Assembly: GCA_028383925.1 (NCBI GenBank)
Contig: JAOEWO010000013.1
Span: 1 to 57,769 of the forward strand
DNA length: 57,769 bases
Reading direction: 5' to 3'
Source of the DNA: Winogradskyella sp.
Lineage (GTDB): Bacteria > Bacteroidota > Bacteroidia > Flavobacteriales > Flavobacteriaceae
In this document: one piece after another, positions 45,739-55,682 of the stretch
Position numbering within the stretch: the first letter of the stretch is position 1
How the letters are laid out: every line of letters begins with the position of its first letter
Notes under the pieces: generated by a model
What the model was told of the DNA's origin: nothing
The model's database searches: none
What the model saw: the letters and a program-made list of their open reading frames with translations, nothing else
Position numbers and translations under genes: made by a program

Positions 45739-46017
45739 TTAGTCTTGTTTTAAAACAGTTGTAGTCTTAAAAACGTAAGTATAAAAACACATTACTGTAA
45801 AAGTTGGTATAACGTCTGCAAAAGGTAACGCCTCTTCTACAAGAGATACAACAGCTGCAATTTTACCTGTTTTTCCTTTATATAACTTGGTCATTAACCA
45901 AGCAGATATTGGTGCCCAAATAATATCAGAGAATTCGCCAATACCAGGTATAATAAAAGATACAAAGCCCGCGGCATCAAAGAGTAAACCTAATAGTAGT
46001 TTATGGTATTTTTTCAT
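45739..46017 (-). CDS. Small membrane protein, 92 aa
   Basis: 92 residues with hydrophobic stretches at about 7-27 (LLLGLLFDAAGFVSFIIPGI), 30-42 and 62-85. A glycine/proline turn, PGIGEFSDIIWAPISAWLM, and a KGKTGK loop lie between them. It has a small multi-helix topology with a polar TTTVLKQD end. I do not recognise the family. It is transcribed toward the CDP-alcohol phosphatidyltransferase and divergent from the DUF5916 gene. Confidence 0.7.
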   Translation of the reverse strand: MKKYHKLLLGLLFDAAGFVSFIIPGIGEFSDIIWAPISAWLMTKLYKGKTGKIAAVVSLVEEALPFADVIPTFTVMCFYTYVFKTTTVLKQD

Positions 46018-46156
46018 TTTTAGTTTATATATTAATATAACATACTGTAAACAATAAGTATTCCGAAATTAAAAGTTGTTACACATATGTTACTCTCACC
46101 TATCATTACCCATTCATTTTAACGTTTAATTAGGAGCTTTCCTTAACCCGACAACG

Positions 46157-46164
46157 TAGATTTG
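46157..46164 (+). promoter_or_regulatory. -7 box TAGATTTG for the DUF5916 gene
   Basis: Perfect TAnnTTTG, 72 bases upstream of the ATG at 46237 in the divergent gap. Confidence 0.55.
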
Positions 46165-46236
46165 CAATGCTAAAATGTGTAACAACCGCAAAATAATTAC
46201 ACGTTACGCTTTAAGACTAAACTATTTATTTTAATT

Positions 46237-48678
46237 ATGAACCCTCGTTCTCTGTTTCTCTTATTCGCTTGCTTTACTATCATTTCTACATCTTCTGCAC
46301 AAGATAAAAAAACACTTAACATTGTGCGCACAACTAAAGCACCAAAAATAGATGGTATTTTAAACGAGGCCATTTGGCAAAATGCAGAAATAGCCACTGA
46401 TTTTGTTCAGTTTCAACCAGAAATAGGTAATTTAAGAGTTAAAAGTCAACGTACAGAAGTAAAAATAACTTACGATGATAATGCTATATATATAGGTGCA
46501 CATTTATACGATGATCCTTCCAAAATAATGAAACAGTTAACGTCTCGTGATAATTTTGGCCAATCAGACTTTTTCTTAGTGGTGCTTAACCCAAATAACG
46601 ATTCGCAAAACGATACTAATTTTATTGTATTTAGCTCTGGTCAACAAGCAGATGCAATTACAAATCCGAGTATTGGCGAAGATTTTAGTTGGAATGCTGT
46701 TTGGCAAAGTTCTGTAAAAATTGTAGATGACGGTTGGGTTGTAGAAATGGAAATACCATACAGAACACTACGTTTTGAAGACCAAGAGCAACCAACTTGG
46801 GGTTTACAGCTTCATAGACAGTTTAGACGCGAACGTGCAAATTATAGTTGGAATCCGATAGACCCAACACAAGGAAACATTGGGCTTTACCATGGCGAAC
46901 TCAAAGGTCTTGATGGTATAAAACCACCCGTAAGATTAAATCTTTATCCGTTTTCTACTGGTATTGTAAATAATTTTGATGGCAAAACAGATACAGACCT
47001 CACCTTTGGTATGGATGTAAAATATGGCATTACAGACAACTTTACGTTAGATGCGACTTTAGTACCCGATTTTAGCCAAGCTGGTTTTGATAATGTTGTA
47101 TTAAACTTAGGCCCTTTTGAGCAAACTTTTTCTGAACAGCGACAATTTTTTACTGAGGGTGTCGATTTGTTTTCTAAAGGTGGTTTATTCTTTTCTAGAC
47201 GTATTGGTAATGGACCAAGCGGGCAATTAGAACTAGAAGAAAACGAAGAAGCCAACGTACCAAATGAAGTTAAAGTACTTAATGCCGTTAAAGTTTCTGG
47301 AAGAACAAAAGAAGGTTTAGGGATTGGTTTTTTTAACGCCATAACAGAAAAAACACAAGCTACAATTACAAATACCGAAACTGGCGAAAAACGAAGCGAA
47401 GTTGTAGAGCCCTTTACCAACTATAATATTTTAGTGGTAGATCAGCAATTTAATGGCAACTCTGCAGTAAGTTTAATAAACACAAACGTAACTAGAGAAG
47501 GCAGCTTTAGAGATGCTAATGCTACTGCCCTAGTTGCTAATTTAGTTAATAAAAGAAACACCTACAGAATAGACACAGAACTTAGAATGAGTAATGTAAA
47601 TGACCAAAACTTAGATTTAGAAACTGGTTTTAGTAGTTTTCTGTTTGTTGGAAAAGTACATGGTAATTTACGATACAGCTTCGACCATAGGTTTGCAGAC
47701 ACTAAATACGATATTAACGATATAGGTCTTAACCTTAGAAATAACCGAAACGATTTTGGCACAGACATTTCTTATGAAACGTTTGAACCTAGCGGAAAAC
47801 TAAATAGCTACAGAATTAATGCATTCTTAAACTACCGCAGATTGGTAAATCCTAATGTGTTTTCTCAACTCAATTTTGGTGGTGGCTATAGAGCAACAAC
47901 AAAAAAATTAGACGCCTACGGTTTAAGACTAAATATTGAACCTGGTGAGCAATACGATTTTTTTGAATCTAGAGACGGTAGAGCATTTATTTACGAAAAC
48001 TTTGTAAGTACAGGAGGTTGGTTTTCGTCTAATTACAACCGTATTTTTGCTTTAGACGTAAGAGCTAATATTGGTTCGCTTTTTGAAGACGGAAGAGATC
48101 TTTTTACCTATAATTTTGAAATTTCACCACGCGTACGAGTTAGCGATAAACTTTTACTTACGTATGGTTTAGACTTCGATTTTAGAAACGGTGACAGAGG
48201 TTACGCAACATTTGAAAATGATGAACCAATATTTGGCGAACGTAACAGACAACGTTTTACCAACACGCTTTCCGGTAATTATAATTTTAATCCATTTCAT
48301 GCTTTAGCACTAAGTTTTAGACATTACTGGGACACTGTTACCTACGATAACAACCTATTTACACTTTTAGATAATGGCCGTTTAACGACAGATTCTGGTT
48401 ATACAGTAGATACTATTAGTAACAATCCTAATATTAACTTTAGTACCTGGAATATAGACCTTAGTTATTCTTGGCAATTTGTACAAGGTAGTTTTTTAAC
48501 GTTTTTATACCGCAACCAACTGTTTAGTAATGATATAAATGTAGAAGACAATTTTAATGAAAGTTTAGACCTACTTTTTAACCAACCTGTACAACATACA
48601 TTTTCATTACGTTTACAATATTTTATAGATTTTAATGGTATTAAATCTATATTTAAAGGCAACAATTCTGCATCGTAA
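46237..48678 (+). CDS. DUF5916 outer-membrane protein with CBM9-like N-terminus
   Basis: 813 residues. Signal peptide MNPRSLFLLFACFTIISTSS. Residues about 25-220 form a CBM9-like domain: PKIDGILNEAIWQNAE, VKITYDDNAIYIGAHLYDD and EMEIPYRTLRF. The rest is DUF5916, with the signature FDNVVLNLGPFEQTFSEQRQ and FFTEGVDLFSKGGLFFSRRI. It ends as a predicted beta-barrel (SLRLQYFIDF). Widespread in Bacteroidota; the substrate is unknown, and a role in outer-membrane handling of glycans or peptides is only suggested by the domain. Confidence 0.88.
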   Translation: MNPRSLFLLFACFTIISTSSAQDKKTLNIVRTTKAPKIDGILNEAIWQNAEIATDFVQFQPEIGNLRVKSQRTEVKITYDDNAIYIGAHLYDDPSKIMKQLTSRDNFGQSDFFLVVLNPNNDSQNDTNFIVFSSGQQADAITNPSIGEDFSWNAVWQSSVKIVDDGWVVEMEIPYRTLRFEDQEQPTWGLQLHRQFRRERANYSWNPIDPTQGNIGLYHGELKGLDGIKPPVRLNLYPFSTGIVNNFDGKTDTDLTFGMDVKYGITDNFTLDATLVPDFSQAGFDNVVLNLGPFEQTFSEQRQFFTEGVDLFSKGGLFFSRRIGNGPSGQLELEENEEANVPNEVKVLNAVKVSGRTKEGLGIGFFNAITEKTQATITNTETGEKRSEVVEPFTNYNILVVDQQFNGNSAVSLINTNVTREGSFRDANATALVANLVNKRNTYRIDTELRMSNVNDQNLDLETGFSSFLFVGKVHGNLRYSFDHRFADTKYDINDIGLNLRNNRNDFGTDISYETFEPSGKLNSYRINAFLNYRRLVNPNVFSQLNFGGGYRATTKKLDAYGLRLNIEPGEQYDFFESRDGRAFIYENFVSTGGWFSSNYNRIFALDVRANIGSLFEDGRDLFTYNFEISPRVRVSDKLLLTYGLDFDFRNGDRGYATFENDEPIFGERNRQRFTNTLSGNYNFNPFHALALSFRHYWDTVTYDNNLFTLLDNGRLTTDSGYTVDTISNNPNINFSTWNIDLSYSWQFVQGSFLTFLYRNQLFSNDINVEDNFNESLDLLFNQPVQHTFSLRLQYFIDFNGIKSIFKGNNSAS

Positions 48679-48718
48679 TGGTGTAGATTAATGCATTAAT
48701 TATTATTTTCACGCTTGT

Positions 48719-49393
48719 ATGAGTAAAACAATAATTTTAGCAAAAAATATTCAAAAAGCGTATAAAGACCTTAAAGTCTTAAAAGGCGTTAATGTTACTA
48801 TTTCAGAAAGTGAAGTTATCTCTATTGTTGGTGCTTCAGGAGCAGGTAAAACAACTTTATTACAAATTTTAGGCACCTTAGACAAACCCGATTATACTTC
48901 AGACACTGAACTTATTATTAACGACCAATCTATAAAATCTCTAAATGATAAGGCTTTAGCTAAATTTAGAAATAAGCATATTGGTTTTATTTTTCAGTTT
49001 CATCAATTGTTACCTGAGTTTACGGCTTTAGAAAATGTTTGTATTCCTGCTTTTATAAATAATACACCAAAGCAAGAGGCCGAAAAACGTGCAAAAGACC
49101 TATTAGATTACTTAGGTTTAAACGATCGTATGCATCATAAACCAAATAGCATGTCTGGTGGCGAGCAACAACGTGTCGCTGTTGCAAGAGCTTTAATAAA
49201 CCAACCCAATATTATTTTTGCAGATGAACCCTCAGGAAATTTAGATAGCGAATCTGCAGAGCAACTCCACAACCTGTTTTTTAAACTAAGAGATGAATTT
49301 AAACAAACTTTTGTTGTTGTAACACACAACCAAGAATTAGCGAATATGGCAGACCGAAAACTCACCATGGTAGACGGCAAAATTGTATTGTAA
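48719..49393 (+). CDS. lolD: ABC transporter ATP-binding protein, LolD-like
   Basis: 224 residues, single ABC domain. Walker [11 protein letters not shown]-loop [10 protein letters not shown], signature [16 protein letters not shown], Walker [13 protein letters not shown] and switch His in VVTHN. The LolD/MacB subgroup is indicated by [16 protein letters not shown] and the short length. It would energise lipoprotein release from the inner membrane with LolC/E-type permeases, which are not in the window, so the symbol is tentative. Convergent with the DUF3999 gene, eight bases apart. Confidence 0.85.
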   Translation: MSKTIILAKNIQKAYKDLKVLKGVNVTISESEVISIVGASGAGKTTLLQILGTLDKPDYTSDTELIINDQSIKSLNDKALAKFRNKHIGFIFQFHQLLPEFTALENVCIPAFINNTPKQEAEKRAKDLLDYLGLNDRMHHKPNSMSGGEQQRVAVARALINQPNIIFADEPSGNLDSESAEQLHNLFFKLRDEFKQTFVVVTHNQELANMADRKLTMVDGKIVL

Positions 49394-49401
49394 ATAACGT
49401 T

Positions 49402-50634
49402 TTAAGCTTTCTTAAGCATCTTCAGCGTAAAACCGCCTAACACCAAAATTACAACACCTATAATTCCCCAAAGCCAAAAATCATTTTCAAAAAGTGGTGC
49501 TATTTTCCGCACCTTAGTTTTGGTTATTTCTATTTCCTTTTTAACCGTTAAAGCTGTTAATTCTTTAGGTATTTTAGTTACAAACTTCTTAATATCATAA
49601 CTTGGCTGTCTGTCTAATTCATTACCATAGACCAATATATAATCAGCATTTTTTGTAAATCTGGCTGTTAATTGGTGCTCATAACCTTTTACATTAAAAC
49701 CAGTTATAGTTAGAGGCTGGTTGTCACCATTAAAAACTGTGACTCTTAAATGTTTTGCGATGGTATTAAATAACTTAAAACTATTTGCTTCAAGAGAATT
49801 TAAAACACTATTAGCAATTGTTTTGTACTGATAGCGCACCCCTTTCTCTGTTTGTGTACTATCACTTCTATATTCAATTTTTAAAGGTCTGTAATAATCA
49901 AACGTTTGGCTAACGGACATACCTAAATGACTTAAAGGCACCGCGTCATTCAATTCTAAATTAATAACCGTTTGTCTGTTGTTTTTATCTTCACTAATGG
50001 CACTAGATTTAATACTATAATCAACACCATTACCAGCTATTATACTTCGGCTTAAAAGTTGTACAGAACTAAATTTGGGATCAGATTCATCTTTAATTAA
50101 AACTCTAAAAAAACGGTACTTTGCATCATTAAAAACAAGCTTTGTAAATTTAAAATCGGTTGTTGTGTTTTTTATTGAAAGTATTCTATAATCTTCTAAC
50201 ACTGTAAACCAATCTTGCTGATTCTGGCTGCCTTCAAGATCTAACTTCCAATCAAAATTTTGAATTGCGAAATTTAAGTTTATTTCATTAATTGAGCCTT
50301 CTGTATCTAATTGCAACGTAAAATAAGTGCCCTTTTCACTTTTAGTTGTGTTTATAATATTGAATGCGATTTTGGTATTTATTAATTTTTCAGATAAAAT
50401 ATTAAAAACATATGGTGCTTCTATGGTATCATTTTTTGGTGTAATACCATAAATTCTAATATCAGAAAAGTCTGATTTCACCTTACCAAACACCGTATTT
50501 GGTACTATAATTTTGTGCCATGTGTTAGTTACACCGTTTAGTTCACTTTTATAAGTATAACGGTCTATTTGTGCAGAACAAAAGGTGCTAAAACCCATAA
50601 AAAAGGCTATAGATAATCTAGTTGTTAACATCAT
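49402..50634 (-). CDS. DUF3999 protein, exported and membrane-anchored
   Basis: 410 residues. Signal peptide (LTTRLSIAFFMGFSTFCSAQ), a large beta-rich periplasmic domain (YTYKSELNGVTNTWHKIIVP, DWKLDLEGSQNQQDWFTVLE), and one C-terminal membrane helix (WLWGIIGVVILVLGGFTLKM) with a short basic tail. Matches DUF3999, which is usually encoded next to DUF2339. Its start overlaps the end of the DUF2339 gene by 17 bases, so the pair is translationally coupled. Function unknown; a cell-envelope role is inferred. Confidence 0.85.
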   Translation of the reverse strand: MMLTTRLSIAFFMGFSTFCSAQIDRYTYKSELNGVTNTWHKIIVPNTVFGKVKSDFSDIRIYGITPKNDTIEAPYVFNILSEKLINTKIAFNIINTTKSEKGTYFTLQLDTEGSINEINLNFAIQNFDWKLDLEGSQNQQDWFTVLEDYRILSIKNTTTDFKFTKLVFNDAKYRFFRVLIKDESDPKFSSVQLLSRSIIAGNGVDYSIKSSAISEDKNNRQTVINLELNDAVPLSHLGMSVSQTFDYYRPLKIEYRSDSTQTEKGVRYQYKTIANSVLNSLEANSFKLFNTIAKHLRVTVFNGDNQPLTITGFNVKGYEHQLTARFTKNADYILVYGNELDRQPSYDIKKFVTKIPKELTALTVKKEIEITKTKVRKIAPLFENDFWLWGIIGVVILVLGGFTLKMLKKA

Positions 50635-53026
50635 CTGTTATTTGGGTTTTGTATTTGTTATATAAAAACGAAATAATTAAAAGCAGTACACCAAGTGAAA
50701 CAAATACAATAGTTTTAGATATGGTATTAAGATGCGAAATATCATAAAAGAACAGTTTAATAAGTGTAATACCAAACAATGCCATACCACCAATACGGAG
50801 ATACACTTTGTTTTTCCAAATACCAAAAGCAATTAATAAGAATGAATATACTCCCCAAAGTATGCTTAAACCTAACTTATAGGATTGTTGCGATTGGTAA
50901 AGCGACATCCAATGTATAAGCTCGCTACTTAGGGTCCATAATATAGAGACATGCAAAATAATATCGTATGCTATTTTATAGTGTTTTGTAATGCCGTCGT
51001 GTTTTATAAATCTATAACAAGTATATAAAGCCAAGGCTAAAAATAAGAACGACACGTAGCGAAACCATAAATAAAACGGTCCTTCTACAAAATTTACTGA
51101 TGGGTTTAAGTAGCTCTCTCTTAAATCACTTAACACCAATAACCCTTGTGTTAAAAATACCAATATGGTAATTACCGTTAACGCAATGGCTATTTTTTGG
51201 AGCACTTTACTTTTAATGTATTTAAAATTAAGTAAGGTTAATGCAGACATAAACGCTAACGAATAGTTAATCACCCAAACTGCTTTAAAGTCTCTTAAAT
51301 CGTAATTTTTAATCAGGTTTTTAAAGTTAGAATCGGTATTTCTTTCTACTGCCGAGTTATGAAACAACTGATTAAAATACAGTTCTATTTCTAGTCTAAA
51401 CGCGTAATACAAGCTAAACACTAATACCGCAGGTATGGCATAAGAAACAAGTTGTGCTAATTTAGATTCTGGCTTTAATGCAGACACAAAATCCTTTTTT
51501 TTGTGCACCCAATAGATGACACCAAAACCAATTATAAATAATAAAGAAGTTAAAAATGCACTATTAAAAATAGACATAATAGTGCTATCCTTATGACTCG
51601 GAAAATACATATTGTAATTTTTAGACCAATCTTGAAGCAAGCTTAAAAATGCTAAAAGCATTAATGGATAGGCTAATTTCTCATAAACTGCAATTGCTTT
51701 TGTTCTGCCCAACCAAAATAGTAAAGCCGCTTCTGTTACCCATAATAAGGTCACCCAATTACCATCTAATTGCACAGGTATTGTAATGGTAATAAACACT
51801 AACACCATTGCTGATGCCAAATAAAATAGCTTTTTATCACCAAGATTGTTCTTGTAAAACAACACACTCACTATAAAGTGAATAATAGCATTAAATAATG
51901 TAAACACACCCAAAAGTTGCGAGCCGGTTTCATGATCGTCTAAAATAAGATAACCATACCCATAAAACAGAAACGAATTAAAAAGCAACAGCGCCACATC
52001 GGGCGTTGCAAATACTTCTTTTTTTAGCATTTTGTAGGCCAAAAATGTGATATAAAAGATCATAAAAAAGACAAACAGAAAAGTTAAGCCCAAAGTAAAT
52101 TGGGTCTCAAAACTATAATCAGATATATACCACGAAGAGTAAATAAGCCATGTAAACACAAAAGCTGCATAGTATAATGATTTCCAGTATTTTTTGAATG
52201 CAATAATTAAAATACCAGTATTAATAATAGCCATGTAACTAAACATAATCTCAATACGACCTGAGCCATCACTCAACAAAAAAGGTACCGCATACGCACC
52301 TACCAAACCAATATGCGCTATAACTTGCCTATTGTAACTTATAGCTGCAACTATTGTAAATGCTGTAAATAGTACCATAAGTGCAAATGCTATAGTCTGA
52401 CTTATTAACCCGTAAAAACTATACGCAAAGAAGGTAATAAAGTACAAAATTACAATAGCACCACTCACCAAAACAGCACTATAGGCTTCGTATTTCTGCT
52501 TCAATTTTATACCAAAACCGAGTAAACCAATAGCGGTTATATAGCCTAAAATTATTCGTGTTAATGGACTTATTAATTCATTTTCAATAGAATATTTTGC
52601 ACCAATAGCCACACCAATAATAGTAATAACAATACCAATTTTGTTCAGTATATTTTCACCAATAAATTTCTCCAGACTAGATTTAGATTGTGGTGTAGTA
52701 TACTTAGTTTTTAAACGCTCTATTTCTTGTTTTGCACTAAAATCTACAGATGACACATCTTCTACAGTTTCTTTTGTTTCAAGTATGGGTACCTCTACCA
52801 CTTCTTTTGGATCTGTAGGTTTTACAGGGTCTACAGTAAGCCCTTCTTTTTGTGATTTTGGTGGTATTGGTTTTGTAATTAGAGGCTCTGCCTCTGTGGT
52901 ACCAGATTGCAGCTTATATAATTCGGTTTTAAGCGCATTCATCTCTGAGGTTACGCTAGATTGCTTTTTATAAAGATCTTCTAATTTTTCAATAAGCTTA
53001 TTGATAATTTTTTGATTCTGATCCAT
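50618..53026 (-). CDS. DUF2339 polytopic membrane protein
   Basis: 802 residues. An N-terminal coiled coil (NKLIEKLEDLYKKQSSVTSE) and a proline-rich linker (residues about 45-100) precede the DUF2339 start LEKFIGENILNKIGIVITII. More than twenty hydrophobic helices then follow with few loops. Some DUF2339 proteins are reported as transporter-like or envelope proteins, but no function is established for this family to my knowledge. It is coupled to the DUF3999 gene by an overlap, and the two probably form one complex. Confidence 0.87.
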   Translation of the reverse strand: MDQNQKIINKLIEKLEDLYKKQSSVTSEMNALKTELYKLQSGTTEAEPLITKPIPPKSQKEGLTVDPVKPTDPKEVVEVPILETKETVEDVSSVDFSAKQEIERLKTKYTTPQSKSSLEKFIGENILNKIGIVITIIGVAIGAKYSIENELISPLTRIILGYITAIGLLGFGIKLKQKYEAYSAVLVSGAIVILYFITFFAYSFYGLISQTIAFALMVLFTAFTIVAAISYNRQVIAHIGLVGAYAVPFLLSDGSGRIEIMFSYMAIINTGILIIAFKKYWKSLYYAAFVFTWLIYSSWYISDYSFETQFTLGLTFLFVFFMIFYITFLAYKMLKKEVFATPDVALLLFNSFLFYGYGYLILDDHETGSQLLGVFTLFNAIIHFIVSVLFYKNNLGDKKLFYLASAMVLVFITITIPVQLDGNWVTLLWVTEAALLFWLGRTKAIAVYEKLAYPLMLLAFLSLLQDWSKNYNMYFPSHKDSTIMSIFNSAFLTSLLFIIGFGVIYWVHKKKDFVSALKPESKLAQLVSYAIPAVLVFSLYYAFRLEIELYFNQLFHNSAVERNTDSNFKNLIKNYDLRDFKAVWVINYSLAFMSALTLLNFKYIKSKVLQKIAIALTVITILVFLTQGLLVLSDLRESYLNPSVNFVEGPFYLWFRYVSFLFLALALYTCYRFIKHDGITKHYKIAYDIILHVSILWTLSSELIHWMSLYQSQQSYKLGLSILWGVYSFLLIAFGIWKNKVYLRIGGMALFGITLIKLFFYDISHLNTISKTIVFVSLGVLLLIISFLYNKYKTQITDDVNN

Positions 53027-53204
53027 ATACAGCTATTTTAATTTTCTTTTTTTAACTAAAGACTAAGCTAAAATAGTTTTATTAATTAGAATACTGAAAT
53101 TTAAGAGATACTGCTTTGCTGCTCAATAAAGCAAGTAAATTGGTGTAATGACCTTTTTAAAATACAAAATTTCTTAGAAATCTTTAGACTATAACATGTA
53201 CTGT

Positions 53205-53924
53205 TTAGAGTATTTTCTTTAATATATCCTCAAAATATTCAATAACAGTGTCAACATCCATATCTAAATGACTTGGTAATGGTCCTTCAATGTGTGTTAT
53301 ATAACCGTTTTTATCAACAAAAATATTTTCAGGATACGGATAAGAGCCAATCTTATCTATAAAATCTTGAACATTTACAATAGGTGTAAAATTAAATTTT
53401 CGCTTTTTTAAGAATTTTCTAACGTCATCTTCTTGCTCAAACGTTAACGACACAAAGTTTACCTTATCTTCATATTTTTCTTTAAGCCTATTGAGTGCAG
53501 GCATTTCTGCAATACAACCAGGACACTGAATAAACCATAAATTAATTAATGTTGGTTTACTTTGGTTACCACCAACACTAATTTTTTCTCCATCTATTGA
53601 GGTGAAAATTTCTTGTTGAATTTGCATTCCTATTTTTTCGTAGGTTTTAGAACGAACAATATACGCATCTCCTATTCTAATATCATATTTAAAATTTTGA
53701 ATAATAGAATCTGAAGATTTTTATATTTTGTAAAAATTGAATGAAATTTTTGGTTTTGAAACAGAGTCTAAATACTTCGTGTAAATTGAGAGCCTGTAAT
53801 CTTCAAAATCTGATTTATTTAAAATCTCGCCTGTATAACCATTTTTATAAAAATTTGGTTCTGGTCTTTTGGTATTGCAACTAATGGTAAATGCTAAGAG
53901 TAGTAGAATGTATAAGTTTTTCAT
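53205..53924 (-). pseudogene. Thioredoxin-like (TlpA-type) lipoprotein gene with one in-frame stop
   Basis: Two frames that look separate are one. The 67-codon frame 53924-53721 gives a lipoprotein signal (MKNLYILLLLAFTISC) and about 50 mature residues, ending in TAA at 53723-53721. The same frame then reads on for 31 codons (KSSDSIIQNFKYDIRIGDAY...) into the thioredoxin-like domain starting MQIQQEIFTSIDGEKI, with the redox motif CPGC in LWFIQCPGCIAEMPALN, to the stop at 53205. Repairing the single TAA gives 239 residues, a normal exported TlpA-like reductase. It may be inactive, a recent nonsense mutation, or a sequencing error. The downstream part alone lacks a signal peptide. Confidence 0.8.
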
Positions 53925-54088
53925 TTTAAGAACTACTATTTTAAGATTTAGCTAAACCAAAGTTACTTTTTAAAACTGAAAACACCAACACTTAAACCAA
54001 CTGAACTCACTACAACTTATTAACAACCAACACTTCAAACCCAATAAATAAAAGCCCAAGAACTCCACAAAATAAACTACAAAATCTG

Positions 54089-54096
54089 TAAATTTG
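54089..54096 (+). promoter_or_regulatory. -7 box TAAATTTG for fumC
   Basis: Perfect TAnnTTTG, 25 bases upstream of the fumC ATG. Confidence 0.6.
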
Positions 54097-54121
54097 CGAA
54101 GCTTTAAAAAAACATAAAACT

Positions 54122-55519
54122 ATGAGTTACAGAATAGAAAAAGATACCATGGGCGAGGTAAAAGTGCCTGCAGATAAACTTTGGGGAGCACAAACAGAAC
54201 GCTCGCGCAATAATTTTAAAATTGGCGCACCTGCTTCTATGCCTTTAGAGATAGTACACGGTTTTGCTTACTTAAAAAAAGCTGCTGCTTACACTAACTG
54301 TGATTTAGAGGTTTTAACTAAAGAAAAACGCGATTTAATTGCTACCGTTTGCGATGAAATTTTAGATAATAAACACAACGATCAGTTTCCGTTAGTGATT
54401 TGGCAAACAGGTTCTGGTACGCAAAGTAACATGAATGTTAACGAGGTAGTTGCCAATAGAGCGCACCAAATTGTAGGTCGTGTTATAGGTGAGGGCGAAA
54501 AAACGATTCAACCTAACGATGATGTAAACAAATCGCAATCATCTAACGATACATTTCCTACAGGCATGCACATTGCAGGTTACAAGAAAATTGTAGAAAA
54601 CACCATACCTGGCGTTACGCAATTACGTAATACGTTACATGACAAAGCTATTACATTTAAAAATGTAGTGAAAATTGGGCGTACGCATTTAATGGATGCC
54701 ACACCGTTGACTTTAGGTCAGGAATTTTCGGGTTATGTAGCACAATTAGATTTTGGTTTAAAGGCTTTAGAAAATACATTAGCACATTTAAGTCAGTTGG
54801 CTTTAGGTGGTACTGCTGTTGGTACTGGTCTTAACACACCAGAGGGTTACGACGTTTTAGTCGCTAAATATATTGCCGAATTTACAGGCTTACCATTTAT
54901 AACGGCTGAGAATAAATTTGAAGCTTTAGCAGCACATGATGCTATTGTAGAAACGCATGGCGCTTTAAAACAATTGGCGGTGTCTTTAAATAAAATAGCA
55001 AATGATATTAGAATGATGGCCTCTGGTCCACGCTCTGGTATTGGAGAAATCATAATACCGGCAAATGAGCCAGGTAGTTCTATTATGCCAGGTAAAGTTA
55101 ACCCAACGCAATGCGAAGCTTTAACCATGGTTTGTGCACAAGTTATGGGTAACGATGTTGCTGTTACTGTTGGCGGTACACAAGGCCACTACGAGCTTAA
55201 TGTGTTTAAACCAATGATGGCTGCAAACTTGTTACAATCGGCACAATTAATTGGTGATGCTTGTGTAAGTTTTGATGAAAACTGCGCGAGTGGTATAGAG
55301 CCTAACCATGAGGTAATTAAACAATTACTTAACAACTCTTTAATGTTAGTGACGGCTTTAAATACTAAAATTGGGTATTATAAAGCTGCAGAAATTGCAA
55401 ATACGGCGCACAAAAATGGTACTACTCTTAAAGTAGAAGCAATTAACTTGGGTTATGTAACTGCAGAAGATTATGACGAATGGGTAAAACCAGAAAACAT
55501 GGTCGGTACATTAAAATAA
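54122..55519 (+). CDS. fumC: Class II fumarate hydratase
   Basis: 465 residues. Motifs: [28 protein letters not shown] with the substrate-binding Thr and Asn, [20 protein letters not shown], and the superfamily signature [16 protein letters not shown]. It interconverts fumarate and malate in the TCA cycle and needs no iron-sulfur cluster. It has its own promoter. An inverted repeat that may terminate transcription lies between it and hutI. Confidence 0.96.
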   Translation: MSYRIEKDTMGEVKVPADKLWGAQTERSRNNFKIGAPASMPLEIVHGFAYLKKAAAYTNCDLEVLTKEKRDLIATVCDEILDNKHNDQFPLVIWQTGSGTQSNMNVNEVVANRAHQIVGRVIGEGEKTIQPNDDVNKSQSSNDTFPTGMHIAGYKKIVENTIPGVTQLRNTLHDKAITFKNVVKIGRTHLMDATPLTLGQEFSGYVAQLDFGLKALENTLAHLSQLALGGTAVGTGLNTPEGYDVLVAKYIAEFTGLPFITAENKFEALAAHDAIVETHGALKQLAVSLNKIANDIRMMASGPRSGIGEIIIPANEPGSSIMPGKVNPTQCEALTMVCAQVMGNDVAVTVGGTQGHYELNVFKPMMAANLLQSAQLIGDACVSFDENCASGIEPNHEVIKQLLNNSLMLVTALNTKIGYYKAAEIANTAHKNGTTLKVEAINLGYVTAEDYDEWVKPENMVGTLK

Positions 55520-55535
55520 AAAAAAGATCTTAAGT

Positions 55536-55623
55536 TTTATAAACAAACTGTCATTTTAGCACGTTATCGAAAACCTATTTGTGGTAAGATTTCATCCTAA
55601 AATGGCAGTTTTGTTGTTTATAA
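55536..55623. repeat. 88-base inverted repeat between fumC and hutI
   Basis: The left arm TTTATAAACAAACTGTCATT (from 55536, continuing TTAG) pairs with the right arm CTAAAATGGCAGTTTTGTTG (from 55597, continuing TTTATAA). The pairing has one G-T pair and a three-base bulge, around a 37-base loop. It may be a large terminator or a decayed repeat. The right arm overlaps a non-coding extension of the hutI frame, which supports the later start of hutI. Confidence 0.7.
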
Positions 55624-55682
55624 CCCCACATCAATTTTTTTTTGTTCAAAAAAATAGCAATCTTTACACAAAGCCAACCACA

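Noticed and set aside
55581..55682. 34-residue N-terminal extension of HutI
   Set aside because: It is encoded by one arm of an inverted repeat, with no resemblance to HutI; the family starts near MSILITN.
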